Shown here: in pieces, positions 25,489 through 34,320 of the stretch | Position numbering within the stretch: the stretch's first letter is position 1 | Layout of the letters: each line of letters begins with the position of its first letter | Notes under the pieces: model-generated | Told to the model about the DNA's origin: nothing | The model's input: only the letters and a program-made list of their open reading frames with translations | Databases searched by the model: none | Assembly (NCBI RefSeq): GCF_005491205.1 | Contig: NZ_CP028035.1 | Coordinates: 930,001 to 994,000, forward strand | Origin: Nissabacter sp. SGAir0207 | GTDB taxonomy: Bacteria; Pseudomonadota; Gammaproteobacteria; Enterobacterales; Enterobacteriaceae | DNA length: 64,000 nucleotides | Reading direction: 5' to 3' | Translations under genes and position numbers: made by a program

Positions 25489-27078
25489 TCATGCTTCTTG
25501 CTGCATCAGTGCCTCCAGCGCCTGCTGTTGCTCCCACATCGCCAGATAGACGCGGTATTTGCGCTGGTGGAAGGGCAGGGTGGCGGGGCGGTGGCGGATC
25601 ACCGTGCCGGGCCGCACCAGCGCGCGCGCTGCCGTGGCGATATCCGGCCAGACGTTGGCCGCCACCGCGCCGCAGATGGCCGCGCCCAGCGCCACCGCCT
25701 CCTCCTCGGCAATCAGGTGCAGGTCGCGCTGGGTGGCGTCGGCGTACTCACGCAGCCACAGCGGGTTATGCCGCGCGCCGCCGCACAACGCGATGCGCTG
25801 CGGCCGGTGCCCCTGCGCCTCCAGCGCCTCAATGATGTGGCGGGTGCCGTAGGCGATGGCCTGAAGGGTGGCGAGGTAGAGCCGCGCCAGCGCCTGCTCG
25901 CCACGCTCCAGCGTCAGGCCGCAGACGCTGCCGCGTGCATCCGGCCGTGACCGGGGCGAGCGGTTGCCGTGGTGGTCTGCCAGTACATGCAGGTGCGCGG
26001 TGGGGCAGGGCTGCGCCTGCTCGAGTTGGGCGACCCACTGATTGGCAATCTCCACTGGGTGGCAACCCTGCTGTTTGGCCTGTGCGAACAGCCCGGCGGA
26101 GGCGTGGTGCTCGCCGAGCGTCCACTCCACCAGCGCACCGGCCGCGCTCTGGCCGCCCTCCGCCAGCCAGTACTCCGGCAGCATCGCGCCCCAGTATGGC
26201 CCCCAGACGCCGGGCGTGTGGATCTCGTGGCGGCTGGCGAGCATCAAACAGTTGGAGGTGCCGCTGATCAGCGCCAGCGTCCCCTCTGGCTCGGCCCCGG
26301 CCAGCGCCACGCCGCCCGCGTGGGCGTCAATCATGCCGGTGGCGACCGTGGTGCGGGTGGTCAGCCCCAGCGCCTCGGCCGCCTGCGCGCTAAGGGTGCC
26401 AGCCGCCGTCGCCACTTCAGCAACGCGCGCCGGCAGCTTGTCACGCAGGTCTGCCAGATCCGCCGCCGCCAGCAGCGAGTCGCTGAAACGCCCCTCATGC
26501 GCGAGGTAGTTCCACTTGCAGGTCAGGGTGCAGAGGCTCGCCACCTCCACGCCGGTGGCCTGCCACACCAGAAAGTCCGCCAGATCCCAAAAGCGGTGCG
26601 TGCGCTGCCAGGCCGTGGGGTGCTGCTGCTTCAGCCACAACAGCTTCGGCAGCGCCATCTCCACGCTCACCTCGCCGCCGACGTAGCGCAGCGCCGGATC
26701 CTGGCTGGCATTGATCTGCTGGGCCTGCTTCAGGGCGCGGTGATCCATCCACATGATGATGTCATGGCTTGGCTCGCCCCCCGGTGAGACCGCCACCCCG
26801 TGCCCGTGGGCATCCAGCGCCACCAGCGAGCAGGTGGCGTCAAAGCCGATGGCGCGGATCGCCTCCACCGGCACGCCAGATGCTCCCACCGCCTCGCGCA
26901 CCGCCGCGCACAGTGCCTGCCAGATCTCCGTGGAGGATTGCTCCACCCGTTCACCGCTGGCGTGGAACTGGGAGATGGGCCGGCTGGCGCAGCCCAGCCT
27001 CTCGCCAGTGGCATTGAACAGCGCGGCGCGCACGCTGGCAGACCCGACGTCCACCCCCAGAAAATAGTTGTCACTCAT
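25489..27078 (-). CDS. FGGY-family carbohydrate kinase, probable D-ribulokinase
   Basis: This 529-residue ASKHA kinase begins FLGVDVGSASVRAALFN (ATP-site loop). It has GFDATCSLVALD (TCSLV at residues 82-86), MWMDHRA, GNRSPRSRPDARG and ALCGGARHNPLW. The TCSLV motif is the published marker of D-ribulokinases within FGGY kinases, the group of human FGGY and YDR109C. They phosphorylate D-ribulose on C5, giving D-ribulose 5-phosphate. The ATG at 27078 is preceded by AAGGAG; a frame extending ten codons upstream is not needed. With the FucI-type isomerase this supplies the last two steps from D-arabinose to the pentose phosphate pathway. An operator palindrome lies 62 bp upstream. Confidence 0.87.
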   Translation of the reverse strand: MSDNYFLGVDVGSASVRAALFNATGERLGCASRPISQFHASGERVEQSSTEIWQALCAAVREAVGASGVPVEAIRAIGFDATCSLVALDAHGHGVAVSPGGEPSHDIIMWMDHRALKQAQQINASQDPALRYVGGEVSVEMALPKLLWLKQQHPTAWQRTHRFWDLADFLVWQATGVEVASLCTLTCKWNYLAHEGRFSDSLLAAADLADLRDKLPARVAEVATAAGTLSAQAAEALGLTTRTTVATGMIDAHAGGVALAGAEPEGTLALISGTSNCLMLASRHEIHTPGVWGPYWGAMLPEYWLAEGGQSAAGALVEWTLGEHHASAGLFAQAKQQGCHPVEIANQWVAQLEQAQPCPTAHLHVLADHHGNRSPRSRPDARGSVCGLTLERGEQALARLYLATLQAIAYGTRHIIEALEAQGHRPQRIALCGGARHNPLWLREYADATQRDLHLIAEEEAVALGAAICGAVAANVWPDIATAARALVRPGTVIRHRPATLPFHQRKYRVYLAMWEQQQALEALMQQEA

Positions 27079-27140
27079 CACGGCTCCTTGTTTTATCGCC
27101 GAGCACACCCGCCTTTAGCGCGCAACGCGGCCTGATAGCG

Positions 27141-27156
27141 GCTAACTCGAGTTAGC
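27141..27156. promoter_or_regulatory. Operator 2 of the sugar regulon (before the kinase)
   Basis: This is a perfect 16-bp GCTAACTCGAGTTAGC palindrome, 62 bp upstream of the leftward kinase ATG. A second inverted repeat, AATAGCG-TTGA-CGCTATT (27158-27175), directly adjoins it and may be part of the kinase promoter control. Confidence 0.85.
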
Positions 27157-27213
27157 TAATAGCGTTGACGCTATTTTACCCACCGCATTTCGCCAAGCGC
27201 TTTGGTGTCAGAG

Positions 27214-27229
27214 TGTGATCGTCTGCACA
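27214..27229. promoter_or_regulatory. Candidate CRP-cAMP site between kinase and isomerase
   Basis: TGTGA-TCGTCT-GCACA matches the CRP consensus TGTGA-N6-TCACA with one mismatch. Its centre is about 73 bp from operator 2, so it could activate the kinase promoter or serve both divergent units. Catabolite control of a sugar regulon is expected. Confidence 0.6.
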
Positions 27230-27330
27230 ATTTCGACTTAATGCAATGATAATTAAGCCTTTTGCCTATTGTGGCCTCAAGGGCGGGCAGGATTGGGCGT
27301 GAAAAGGCTCACAGAATGCGTGGAAAAGCA

Positions 27331-27374
27331 TTGAACAACTGGCGAAGCGATCCTTATGCTAACTCGAGTTAGCA
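27331..27374 (+). promoter_or_regulatory. Promoter and operator 3 of the isomerase gene
   Basis: TTGAAC (27331-27336) and TATGCT (27355-27360), 18 bp apart, form a likely promoter. The 18-bp perfect palindrome TGCTAACTCGAGTTAGCA (27357-27374) overlaps the -10, so repressor binding would block polymerase directly. Confidence 0.75.
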
Positions 27375-27426
27375 AAGGTTTTAGCCGGCTTCCGATCCGG
27401 GGGGCGGCGCTCGCCAAGGAGAAACT

Positions 27427-29181
27427 ATGAACAGAACAGCCCTGCCGCGGGTCGGCATCCGTCCGGTGATCGATGGACGCCGCCGCGGGGTACGTGAGTC
27501 AATGGAGGCGCAGACCATGGCGATGGCACAGGCCGCCGCCGCGCTGATTAGTTCAACGTTGCGCCACGCCTGCGGTGCGCCGGTGGAGTGCGTGATCGCC
27601 GAAAGCTGCATCGCTGGCATGGCGGAGGCTGCGGCCTGTGAGGCGCAGTTCAGCACCCAGCAGGTGGGGCTGACGCTGACCGTCACGCCCTGCTGGTGCT
27701 ATGGCAGTGAAACCATCGACATGGATCCGCTGCGGCCCAAGGCAATCTGGGGCTTCAACGGCACCGAGCGCCCCGGCGCGGTCTATCTGGCCGCCGCGCT
27801 GGCGGCGCATAACCAGAAGGGGATCCCGGCCTTCTCCATTTATGGCCGTGACGTGCAGGAGGCGGGCGACACCACCATCCCAACGGACGTGGCGGAGAAG
27901 CTGCTGCGCTTCGTGCGCGCCGGGCTGGCCGTCGCGACCCTGCGCGGCCGCAGCTACCTCTCGCTCGGTGGCGTGTCGATGGGCATTGCCGGATCGATTG
28001 TCGATCACGGCTTCTTTGAGTCCTGGCTCGGCATGAAGGTGCAGGCAGTGGACATGACGGAGCTGCGCCGCCGCATGGATGAGGCGATCTATGATGAGCA
28101 GGAGCTGGAGCGGGCGCAGGCGTGGGCGCAGGCGCACTTCCGCTTCGCTGGCAACGCCGAGGAGGCGCAGCGGCCAGCGGTGCTGCGAGAGTGTTTGCTG
28201 ATGGCGATCTGTATCCGCGACATGATGCAGGGCAATCCGGCGCTGGCGGCGCGCGGCTGGGAGGAGGAGGCGCTGGGCTACCACGCCATCGCCGCCGGTT
28301 TTCAGGGGCAGCGGCACTGGACCGATCGCTACCCGAATGGCGACACCGCCGAGGCGCTGCTCAACAGCTCCTTTGACTGGAATGGCCGACGCCAGCCGCT
28401 GGTGGTGGCGACGGAGAATGACAGCCTGAATGGCGTGGCGATGCTGTTTGGCCACCTGTTGACCGGCAGCGCCCAGATTTTCGCTGACGTGCGCACCTAC
28501 TGGTCACCGGAGGCGATTGCGCGCGTCACCGGCCAGCGGCTGGAGGGTCGGGCGCAGCACGGCGTGATCCACTTGATCAACTCCGGCTCGGCGGCGCTGG
28601 ATGGCAGCGCGCAGCAGCGTGACGCGCAGGGCAACCCGACGCTGAAACCGCACTGGGAGATTAGCGAGCAGGAGGCGGAGGCGTGTCTGGCGGCGACCCG
28701 CTGGTGGCCGGCGCGGCGTGACTACTTCCCCGGCGGCGGGTTCTCGTCGCAGTTCGTTACCCGTGGCGGCGTGCCCTTCACCCTGACGCGCATCAACCTG
28801 ATCCACGGGGTGGGGCCGGTGATGCAGATTGCCGAGGGGTGGAGCGTGGATCTGCCGCCAGCGGTGCATGACACGCTCGACCAGCGCACCGACCCGACCT
28901 GGCCGACCACCTGGTTTGTCGCGCGTTTGACCGGCACGAGGCCGTTCCGGGATCTTCAGTCAGTGATGGAGAACTGGGGGGCAAACCACGGCGTCTTGAC
29001 GGCCGGGCATGTGGGGGCGGATTTCATTACGTTGGCGTCGATGCTGCGCATTCCGGTCTGTATGCACAATGTGCCGGACGGGCAGATCTACCGCCCGTCC
29101 GTGTGGTCAGCCCTCGGCATGGATCGCGAGGGGCAGGATTACCGTGCCTGCCGCACGTTCGGCCCGCTCTACCGGCGCTGA
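27427..29181 (+). CDS. fucI: L-fucose/D-arabinose isomerase (FucI type)
   Basis: The 584-residue protein matches FucI in length (E. coli 591) and motifs: [41 protein letters not shown] and [21 protein letters not shown]. The Mn2+ ligands are [11 protein letters not shown] and AGHVGADF (Glu330, Asp354, His528). FucI interconverts L-fucose and L-fuculose and equally D-arabinose and D-ribulose, which share configuration at the reacting carbons. There is no fucK, fucA or fucP here, and the kinase present is of the D-ribulokinase type, so D-arabinose is the likelier substrate. It has its own promoter and operator. It ends 4 bp from the convergent purN. Confidence 0.92.
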   Translation: MNRTALPRVGIRPVIDGRRRGVRESMEAQTMAMAQAAAALISSTLRHACGAPVECVIAESCIAGMAEAAACEAQFSTQQVGLTLTVTPCWCYGSETIDMDPLRPKAIWGFNGTERPGAVYLAAALAAHNQKGIPAFSIYGRDVQEAGDTTIPTDVAEKLLRFVRAGLAVATLRGRSYLSLGGVSMGIAGSIVDHGFFESWLGMKVQAVDMTELRRRMDEAIYDEQELERAQAWAQAHFRFAGNAEEAQRPAVLRECLLMAICIRDMMQGNPALAARGWEEEALGYHAIAAGFQGQRHWTDRYPNGDTAEALLNSSFDWNGRRQPLVVATENDSLNGVAMLFGHLLTGSAQIFADVRTYWSPEAIARVTGQRLEGRAQHGVIHLINSGSAALDGSAQQRDAQGNPTLKPHWEISEQEAEACLAATRWWPARRDYFPGGGFSSQFVTRGGVPFTLTRINLIHGVGPVMQIAEGWSVDLPPAVHDTLDQRTDPTWPTTWFVARLTGTRPFRDLQSVMENWGANHGVLTAGHVGADFITLASMLRIPVCMHNVPDGQIYRPSVWSALGMDREGQDYRACRTFGPLYRR

Positions 29182-29185
29182 GCGG

Positions 29186-29824
29186 TTACTCCGCCGCATG
29201 GCCGACGGCGGGCAGGCGCTCGCCATCCAGCCAGGCGGCGTCATCGCGCATCACCAGCCGCCCGCTGACGAACCACTCGGCCACCAGCGGGTAGATCTGG
29301 TGCTCCTGCACCTGCACGCGCGCCTGAAGATCCTCCTCGCTGTCGCCGTCAAACACCGGCACCTTGGCCTGGAGGATCACCGGGCCGCCATCCAGCTCTT
29401 CGGTGACGAAGTGCACCGACGCGCCGTGATCGGCATCGCCGTTCGCCAGCGCCTGACGGTGGGTGTGCAGGCCGGGGTATTTCGGCAGCAGGGAGGGGTG
29501 GATGTTCAGCATCCGCCCGGCGTAGTGGCGGACAAAGCCCGCGCTCAGGATGCGCATGTAGCCCGCCAGCACCACCAGATCGGGCGCGTAGGCGTCAATG
29601 CTGTCGGCCAGCGCGGCGTCGAACGCCTCGCGGCCAGCAAAATCGCGCGCATCCAGCGCATGGGCCGGAATGCCCGCGTCACGCGCGCGCGCCAGCCCAT
29701 AGGCGTCGGCACGGTTGCTGAACACGGCGGCGACGGTGGCGTGGAGACGTCCCTGTTTGCAGGCCTCCATCATGGCCTGCAAATTGCTGCCATTGCCGGA
29801 AACCAGCACCACAATCCGCTTCAT
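29186..29824 (-). CDS. purN: Phosphoribosylglycinamide formyltransferase PurN
   Basis: The 212-residue enzyme transfers a formyl group from 10-formyl-tetrahydrofolate to GAR, the third step of purine synthesis. IVVLVSGNGSNLQAM starts the Rossmann-like fold. LVVLAGYMRIL, NIHPSLLPKYPGLHTHRQAL (catalytic Asn and His) and HFVTEELDGGPVILQ (catalytic Asp) are all present. Its ATG overlaps the purM stop by one base, so it is the second gene of the purMN operon and shares the PurR-controlled promoter. Confidence 0.97.
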   Translation of the reverse strand: MKRIVVLVSGNGSNLQAMMEACKQGRLHATVAAVFSNRADAYGLARARDAGIPAHALDARDFAGREAFDAALADSIDAYAPDLVVLAGYMRILSAGFVRHYAGRMLNIHPSLLPKYPGLHTHRQALANGDADHGASVHFVTEELDGGPVILQAKVPVFDGDSEEDLQARVQVQEHQIYPLVAEWFVSGRLVMRDDAAWLDGERLPAVGHAAE

Positions 29825-30861
29825 CAGCCGATCACCACCTGCTCAGCCGCGTCAGAGGCCTGAATGCGGCCAATCTTCCACGCCTGCTCGCCGGAGGCGT
29901 TCAGCAGTTCCACCGCCTGATCCGCCAGCTCGGCGGGCAGGGCGATCACCATGCCGACGCCGCAGTTGAAGGTGCGGTACATCTCGTGGCGGCTCACGTT
30001 GCCCGCCTGTTGCAGCCAGCTGAACACCGCCGGCCACTGCCAGCTCGCCTCGTCAATCACCGCCTGGGTATTGGCTGGCAGCACGCGCGGGATGTTCTCC
30101 CAGAAGCCGCCGCCGGTCAGGTGGGCGATGGCGTGCACCTCCAGCTGCTCAATCAGGCTCAGCACCGATTTGACATAGATCTTGGTCGGGGCCAGCAGGT
30201 GATCGGCCAGCGATTTGCCGTCCAGCTGCTCGGTGGCGGCGTCGGTGTTGCTCACTTCGAGGATCTTGCGTACCAGCGAGTAGCCGTTGGAGTGCGGGCC
30301 GCTGGCGGCCAGTGCGATCAGCGCGTCGCCATCCTGCACCTTGCTGCCGTCGATGATCTCGGACTTCTCCACCACGCCGACGCAGAACCCGGCCACGTCA
30401 TAATCTTCGCCGTGGTACATGCCCGGCATCTCGGCGGTCTCGCCGCCCACCAGCGCGCAGCCGGCCTGTTTGCACCCTTCGGCGATGCCGGTGATCACGC
30501 TGGCCGCGGTATCCACGTCCAGTTTGCCGGTCGCATAGTAGTCGAGGAAGAACAGCGGTTCCGCCCCTTGCACCACCAGGTCATTGACGCACATGGCCAC
30601 CAAATCGATGCCGATGGTGTCATGGCGTTTCAGATCCATTGCCAGACGCAGCTTGGTGCCGACGCCGTCGGTCCCGGATACCAGTACCGGTTCACGATAT
30701 TTTTGCGGCAGCGCGCACAGGGCACCGAAACCGCCCAACCCACCCATCACTTCCGGGCGGCGGGTCTGTTTCACTACACCTTTAATGCGGTCTACCAATG
30801 CGTTACCTGCATCGATATCCACACCTGCGTCTTTATAGCTGAGAGAGGTTTTGTCGGTCAC
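29824..30861 (-). CDS. purM: Phosphoribosylformylglycinamidine cyclo-ligase PurM
   Basis: The 345 residues, identical in length to E. coli PurM, begin [19 protein letters not shown]. The ATP-binding glycine-rich loop [10 protein letters not shown] is followed by the conserved [11 protein letters not shown] and [11 protein letters not shown]. The enzyme closes the imidazole ring of AIR using ATP (fifth step of purine synthesis) in the cytoplasm. It is the first gene of purMN; a PurR box overlaps its promoter. Confidence 0.97.
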   Translation of the reverse strand: MTDKTSLSYKDAGVDIDAGNALVDRIKGVVKQTRRPEVMGGLGGFGALCALPQKYREPVLVSGTDGVGTKLRLAMDLKRHDTIGIDLVAMCVNDLVVQGAEPLFFLDYYATGKLDVDTAASVITGIAEGCKQAGCALVGGETAEMPGMYHGEDYDVAGFCVGVVEKSEIIDGSKVQDGDALIALAASGPHSNGYSLVRKILEVSNTDAATEQLDGKSLADHLLAPTKIYVKSVLSLIEQLEVHAIAHLTGGGFWENIPRVLPANTQAVIDEASWQWPAVFSWLQQAGNVSRHEMYRTFNCGVGMVIALPAELADQAVELLNASGEQAWKIGRIQASDAAEQVVIG

Positions 30862-30912
30862 TGCTGAATCCCCACGGCGGTTTGCAATTGGTGGTTAAAA
30901 TGGAGCGGCGCA

Positions 30913-30941
30913 ATTCTAACAGCCCAGGCAAACGTTTGCGA
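30913..30941 (-). promoter_or_regulatory. purMN promoter and PurR box
   Basis: AGGCAAACGTTTGCGA at 30926-30941 matches the PurR consensus ACGCAAACGTTTGCGT at 14 of 16 positions, and its 12-bp core is a perfect palindrome. On the minus strand, TAGAAT (30913-30918) is a good -10, and the PurR box covers the spacer and -35 region. Confidence 0.9.
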
Positions 30942-31042
30942 GTAGCTTATGAAGGGGAAATCGCTTTTGCCTTCTATACTACTTATCAAAATCTGTTGAT
31001 CTCGATCAGGAGATTAGCGCTGGCGCGACCAAAAAAAGGCGT

Positions 31043-31063
31043 TATAATCTCGCGATTTTTTTG
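31043..31063 (+). promoter_or_regulatory. upp promoter -10 with UTP-sensing initial transcribed region
   Basis: TATAAT (31043-31048) is followed 5 bp later by GATTTTTTTG (31054-31063). In E. coli upp the same G-A-T-run start region gives UTP-sensitive choice of start site and reiterative addition of U, so expression rises when UTP is low. The arrangement here is nearly identical, with seven T. The -35 is weak. Confidence 0.85.
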
Positions 31064-31092
31064 GCCGCCAACCATCGTAGGGGAGAATAATT

Positions 31093-31719
31093 ATGAAGAT
31101 CGTTGAGGTAAAACACCCGCTGGTCAAACATAAGCTGGGCTTAATGCGCGAGAACGACATCAGCACCAAGCGTTTTCGTGAGCTGGCTTCTGAAGTGGGG
31201 AGTTTACTGACCTATGAAGCGACCGCCGATCTGGAGACCGAGAAGGTCACCATCAATGGCTGGTGCGGGCCGGTTGAAGTTGACCAGATTAAAGGCAAGA
31301 AGATTACTGTTGTCCCGATCCTGCGTGCCGGTTTGGGCATGATGGAGGGCGTGCTGGAGCACGTGCCGAGCGCGCGCATCAGCGTGGTTGGCGTCTACCG
31401 CGACGAAGAGACCCTGGAGCCGGTGCCGTACTTCCAGAAGCTGGTTTCCAACATCGAAGAGCGCATGGCGCTGGTGGTAGACCCGATGCTGGCGACCGGT
31501 GGCTCGATGATTGCCACCATCGACCTGCTGAAGAAAGCCGGCTGCACCAGCATCAAGGTGCTGGTACTGGTGGCCGCGCCGGAAGGGATTGCCGCGCTGG
31601 AGAAAGCGCACCCGGATGTGGAACTGTTCACCGCCTCCATCGACCAGCGTCTGAATGAGAAAGGCTACATTGTCCCAGGCCTGGGCGATGCGGGCGACAA
31701 AATATTTGGTACCAAGTAA
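31093..31719 (+). CDS. upp: Uracil phosphoribosyltransferase Upp
   Basis: The 208-residue enzyme makes UMP from uracil and PRPP for pyrimidine salvage. [19 protein letters not shown] is the family start. The PRPP loop is [19 protein letters not shown], and the uracil-binding end is [19 protein letters not shown]. Length equals E. coli Upp. A GGGAGAATA ribosome site precedes the ATG. The gene is followed by a terminator hairpin and then uraA, which in E. coli is partly co-transcribed. Confidence 0.97.
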   Translation: MKIVEVKHPLVKHKLGLMRENDISTKRFRELASEVGSLLTYEATADLETEKVTINGWCGPVEVDQIKGKKITVVPILRAGLGMMEGVLEHVPSARISVVGVYRDEETLEPVPYFQKLVSNIEERMALVVDPMLATGGSMIATIDLLKKAGCTSIKVLVLVAAPEGIAALEKAHPDVELFTASIDQRLNEKGYIVPGLGDAGDKIFGTK

Positions 31720-31726
31720 CGCTGTT

Positions 31727-31754
31727 AAGCCGACTGAGAAGTCGGCTTTTTTTT
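31727..31754 (+). terminator. Terminator/attenuating hairpin between upp and uraA
   Basis: AAGCCGACT-GAGA-AGTCGGCTT followed by a run of eight T. It would stop most upp transcripts, leaving partial read-through or a separate promoter for uraA. Confidence 0.9.
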
Positions 31755-31801
31755 GATTTTTTTACCACACTGTCAATAAGTCCTTCCTGGAGAGAGAAAC
31801 C

Positions 31802-33100
31802 ATGACCCGTCGCGCCATCGGGGTGAGTGAGCGTCCACCACTACTGCAAACGATTCCGTTGAGTTTCCAGCACCTGTTTGCCATGTTTGGCGCCACAGTG
31901 CTGGTGCCGATCCTGTTCAAGATCAACCCGGCCACCGTGCTGCTGTTCAACGGCATCGGCACGCTGCTCTATCTGTTTGTCTGCAAGGGCAAGATCCCGG
32001 CCTACCTCGGCTCCAGCTTCGCCTTCATCTCGCCAGTGCTGCTGCTGTTGCCGCTCGGCTATGAGACGGCGCTCGGCGGCTTCATCCTCTGCGGCGCGCT
32101 GTTCTGCGTGGTGGCGCTGATTGTGAAGAAGGCTGGCATCGGCTGGATCAACGTGATGTTCCCGCCAGCGGCGATGGGCGCGATTGTCGCGGTCATCGGC
32201 CTGGAGCTGGCGGGTGTGGCGGCCGGCATGGCCGGGCTGCTGCCGGCAGATGGCGCGGCGGTGGACGGCAAAACCGTCACCATCTCGCTGGTGACGCTGG
32301 CGGTGACGGTGCTGGGTTCGGTGCTGTTCCGCGGCTTCCTCGCCATCATCCCGATCCTGATCGGTGTGCTGGTGGGCTATGCGCTCGCCTTCTTTATGGG
32401 CGTGGTGGATGTCACCCCGATCGGGCAGGCGCACTGGTTCGCGCTGCCGACCTTCTACACCCCGCGCTTTGAGTGGGTGGCGATGCTGACCATCCTGCCC
32501 GCCGCGCTAGTGGTGATCGCCGAGCACGTCGGCCACCTGGTGGTGACCGCCAATATCGTGCAGAAAGACCTGCTGCGCGAGCCGGGGCTGCACCGCTCCA
32601 TGTTCGCCAACGGCCTCTCCACCATGATCTCCGGTTTCTTCGGCTCGACGCCCAACACCACCTACGGCGAGAACATCGGCGTAATGGCGATCACTAAGGT
32701 CTACAGCACTTGGGTAATTGGCGGCGCGGCGATTCTGGCAATCCTGCTCTCCTGCGTCGGCAAGCTGGCGGCGGCGATTCAGGCGGTGCCGGTGCCGGTA
32801 ATGGGCGGGGTGTCGCTGCTGCTCTACGGCGTGATTGGTGCCTCCGGCATCCGCGTGCTGATTGAGTCCAAGGTGGACTACAACCGCGCGCAGAACCTGA
32901 TTCTGACCTCGGTGATCCTGATCATCGGTGTCAGCGGCGCGAAAGTGCACATCGGCGCGGCCGAACTGAAGGGCATGGCGCTGGCGACCATCGTCGGCAT
33001 CTTCCTCAGCTTGCTGTTCCGCGTGATTGAGCTGTTCCGTGGCGAGGAGCAGGTGCTGGCGCCGCAAGACGCCGACAAACCGGCGGAGCCGCGCCACTAG
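31802..33100 (+). CDS. uraA: Uracil:proton symporter UraA
   Basis: The 432-residue inner-membrane permease of the NCS2 family (14 helices in the UraA structure) has [23 protein letters not shown] near the start and [17 protein letters not shown]. It also has [16 protein letters not shown], with the Glu and His of the uracil site, and [23 protein letters not shown]. It imports uracil for Upp. The start ATG has GGAGAGAG upstream. Confidence 0.96.
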   Translation: MTRRAIGVSERPPLLQTIPLSFQHLFAMFGATVLVPILFKINPATVLLFNGIGTLLYLFVCKGKIPAYLGSSFAFISPVLLLLPLGYETALGGFILCGALFCVVALIVKKAGIGWINVMFPPAAMGAIVAVIGLELAGVAAGMAGLLPADGAAVDGKTVTISLVTLAVTVLGSVLFRGFLAIIPILIGVLVGYALAFFMGVVDVTPIGQAHWFALPTFYTPRFEWVAMLTILPAALVVIAEHVGHLVVTANIVQKDLLREPGLHRSMFANGLSTMISGFFGSTPNTTYGENIGVMAITKVYSTWVIGGAAILAILLSCVGKLAAAIQAVPVPVMGGVSLLLYGVIGASGIRVLIESKVDYNRAQNLILTSVILIIGVSGAKVHIGAAELKGMALATIVGIFLSLLFRVIELFRGEEQVLAPQDADKPAEPRH

Positions 33101-33127
33101 GCCCGCCGCCGCCCCGGCCACATTGTG

Positions 33128-33152
33128 CGGCCGCCGGTTCTACTGGCGGCCG
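33128..33152 (+). terminator. GC hairpin after uraA
   Basis: CGGCCGCC / GGCGGCCG with a 9-base loop, followed by TTTGTG. A modest terminator for uraA. GTAGACT at 33161-33167 just after it may be the -10 of hda. Confidence 0.6.
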
Positions 33153-33204
33153 TTTGTGTGGTAGACTCGCCGGGTTTTACTGCCAGTTTTTGGTTGAGGT
33201 GCTT

Positions 33205-33906
33205 CTGAACACACCGGCACAGCTTTCATTGCCACTCTATCTTCCGGATGATGAGACATTCGCCAGTTTTTATCCGGGGGAGAACCCCTCCCTGCTCGCT
33301 GCCATCCACAATGCACTGAATCAGGAACATGGGACCTACATCTACTTCTGGTCCCGCGTCGGCGGCGGCCGCAGCCACCTGCTGCACGCGGCCTGTGCCG
33401 AGCTATCCCAGCGTGGTGAAGCCGTCGGCTATGTGCCGCTCGACAAGCGCGCCTATTTCGTCCCGGAAGTGCTGGATGGCATGGAGCAGCTGGCGCTGGT
33501 CTGCATCGACAATATCGAGTGCATCGCCGGTGATGAGGCGTGGGAGATGGCGATTTTTAACCTCTACAACCGCATTCTGGAGAGTGGCCGCACCCGGTTG
33601 TTCATCAGCGGTGACCGCCCGCCGCGCCAGCTCAGCCTGCAACTGCCCGATCTGGCCTCGCGCCTCGATTGGGGGCAGATCTACAAGCTGTTGCCGCTGT
33701 CGGATGAGGAGAAGTTGCAGGCATTGCAGTTGCGCGCCAAGTTGCGTGCCTTTGAACTGCCGGAAGACGTGGGCCGCTTCCTGCTGAAGCGGCTCGATCG
33801 CGAGATGCGCACCCTGTTCATGACGCTCGACCAGCTCGACCGCGCCTCCATCACCGCCCAGCGCAAGCTCACCATTCCCTTCGTCAAAGAGATCCTTAAT
33901 CTGTAG
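33205..33906 (+). CDS. hda: DnaA inactivator Hda (CTG start)
   Basis: The 233-residue AAA+ protein, with the sliding clamp, promotes hydrolysis of ATP bound to DnaA and so prevents over-initiation. The N-terminal clamp-binding motif is QLSLP (residues 6-10). The P-loop region is [13 protein letters not shown], Walker B is [10 protein letters not shown], and the sensor-2 area follows. The first codon is CTG at 33205 (CTG AAC ACA CCG GCA CAG), with GAGGTG 5 bases upstream. This gives exactly the E. coli protein [19 protein letters not shown] and length 233; E. coli hda is also reported to start at CTG. An ATG-based call at 33154 would add 17 unrelated residues. Confidence 0.95.
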   Translation: MNTPAQLSLPLYLPDDETFASFYPGENPSLLAAIHNALNQEHGTYIYFWSRVGGGRSHLLHAACAELSQRGEAVGYVPLDKRAYFVPEVLDGMEQLALVCIDNIECIAGDEAWEMAIFNLYNRILESGRTRLFISGDRPPRQLSLQLPDLASRLDWGQIYKLLPLSDEEKLQALQLRAKLRAFELPEDVGRFLLKRLDREMRTLFMTLDQLDRASITAQRKLTIPFVKEILNL

Positions 33907-33918
33907 CCGGGCGCGGCG

Positions 33919-34269
33919 TCACAGGATCTCCAGTACCCGCTCCGGCGGCCGACCAATGCGCGCCTTGCCGTTTGCCACCACAATCGGACGCTCAATCAGC
34001 CGCGGGTGATCGGCCATCGCCTGAATCAACGCCTCCTCGCTGCTCTCCTCCGCCAGCTTCAGCTTCTGATAGATCTCCTCGCCCTGACGCATCATGTCGC
34101 GTGCCGAGGAGAGGCCCAGTTGGTGCACCAGCGTTTGCAGCGTGTCAAAGGAGGGCGGGGTCTCCAGATAGAAGATGATGTCAGGCTTGACGCCCTGCTG
34201 CTCCAACAGGGCCAGTGCCTCGCGGCTCTTGCTGCAATTCGGGTTATGGTAGATCGAGACGGTTTGCAT
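33919..34269 (-). CDS. yfgD: Arsenate reductase-like protein YfgD (ArsC family)
   Basis: The 116-residue thioredoxin-fold protein has the ArsC active-site motif IYHNPNCSKSREAL (Cys near residue 11) and LIERPIVVANGKARIGRPPERVL, including the arginine region of ArsC. The family reduces arsenate to arsenite with glutathione and glutaredoxin; in vivo substrates of YfgD are not proven. The ATG at 34269 has AGGAAG upstream; an 11-codon extension upstream is discarded. It lies just downstream of bepA on the same strand, probably in one transcript. Confidence 0.9.
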   Translation of the reverse strand: MQTVSIYHNPNCSKSREALALLEQQGVKPDIIFYLETPPSFDTLQTLVHQLGLSSARDMMRQGEEIYQKLKLAEESSEEALIQAMADHPRLIERPIVVANGKARIGRPPERVLEIL

Positions 34270-34320
34270 AATAGGCTTCCTGAAAAGTGGGTAAACCGGC
34301 ACGCCGGGCGTGCCGTAAGG

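Noticed and set aside
27427..29181. A true L-fucose operon
   Set aside because: Only the isomerase matches. No fuculokinase, fuculose-phosphate aldolase, fucose permease or FucR is present, and the kinase has the D-ribulokinase motif.
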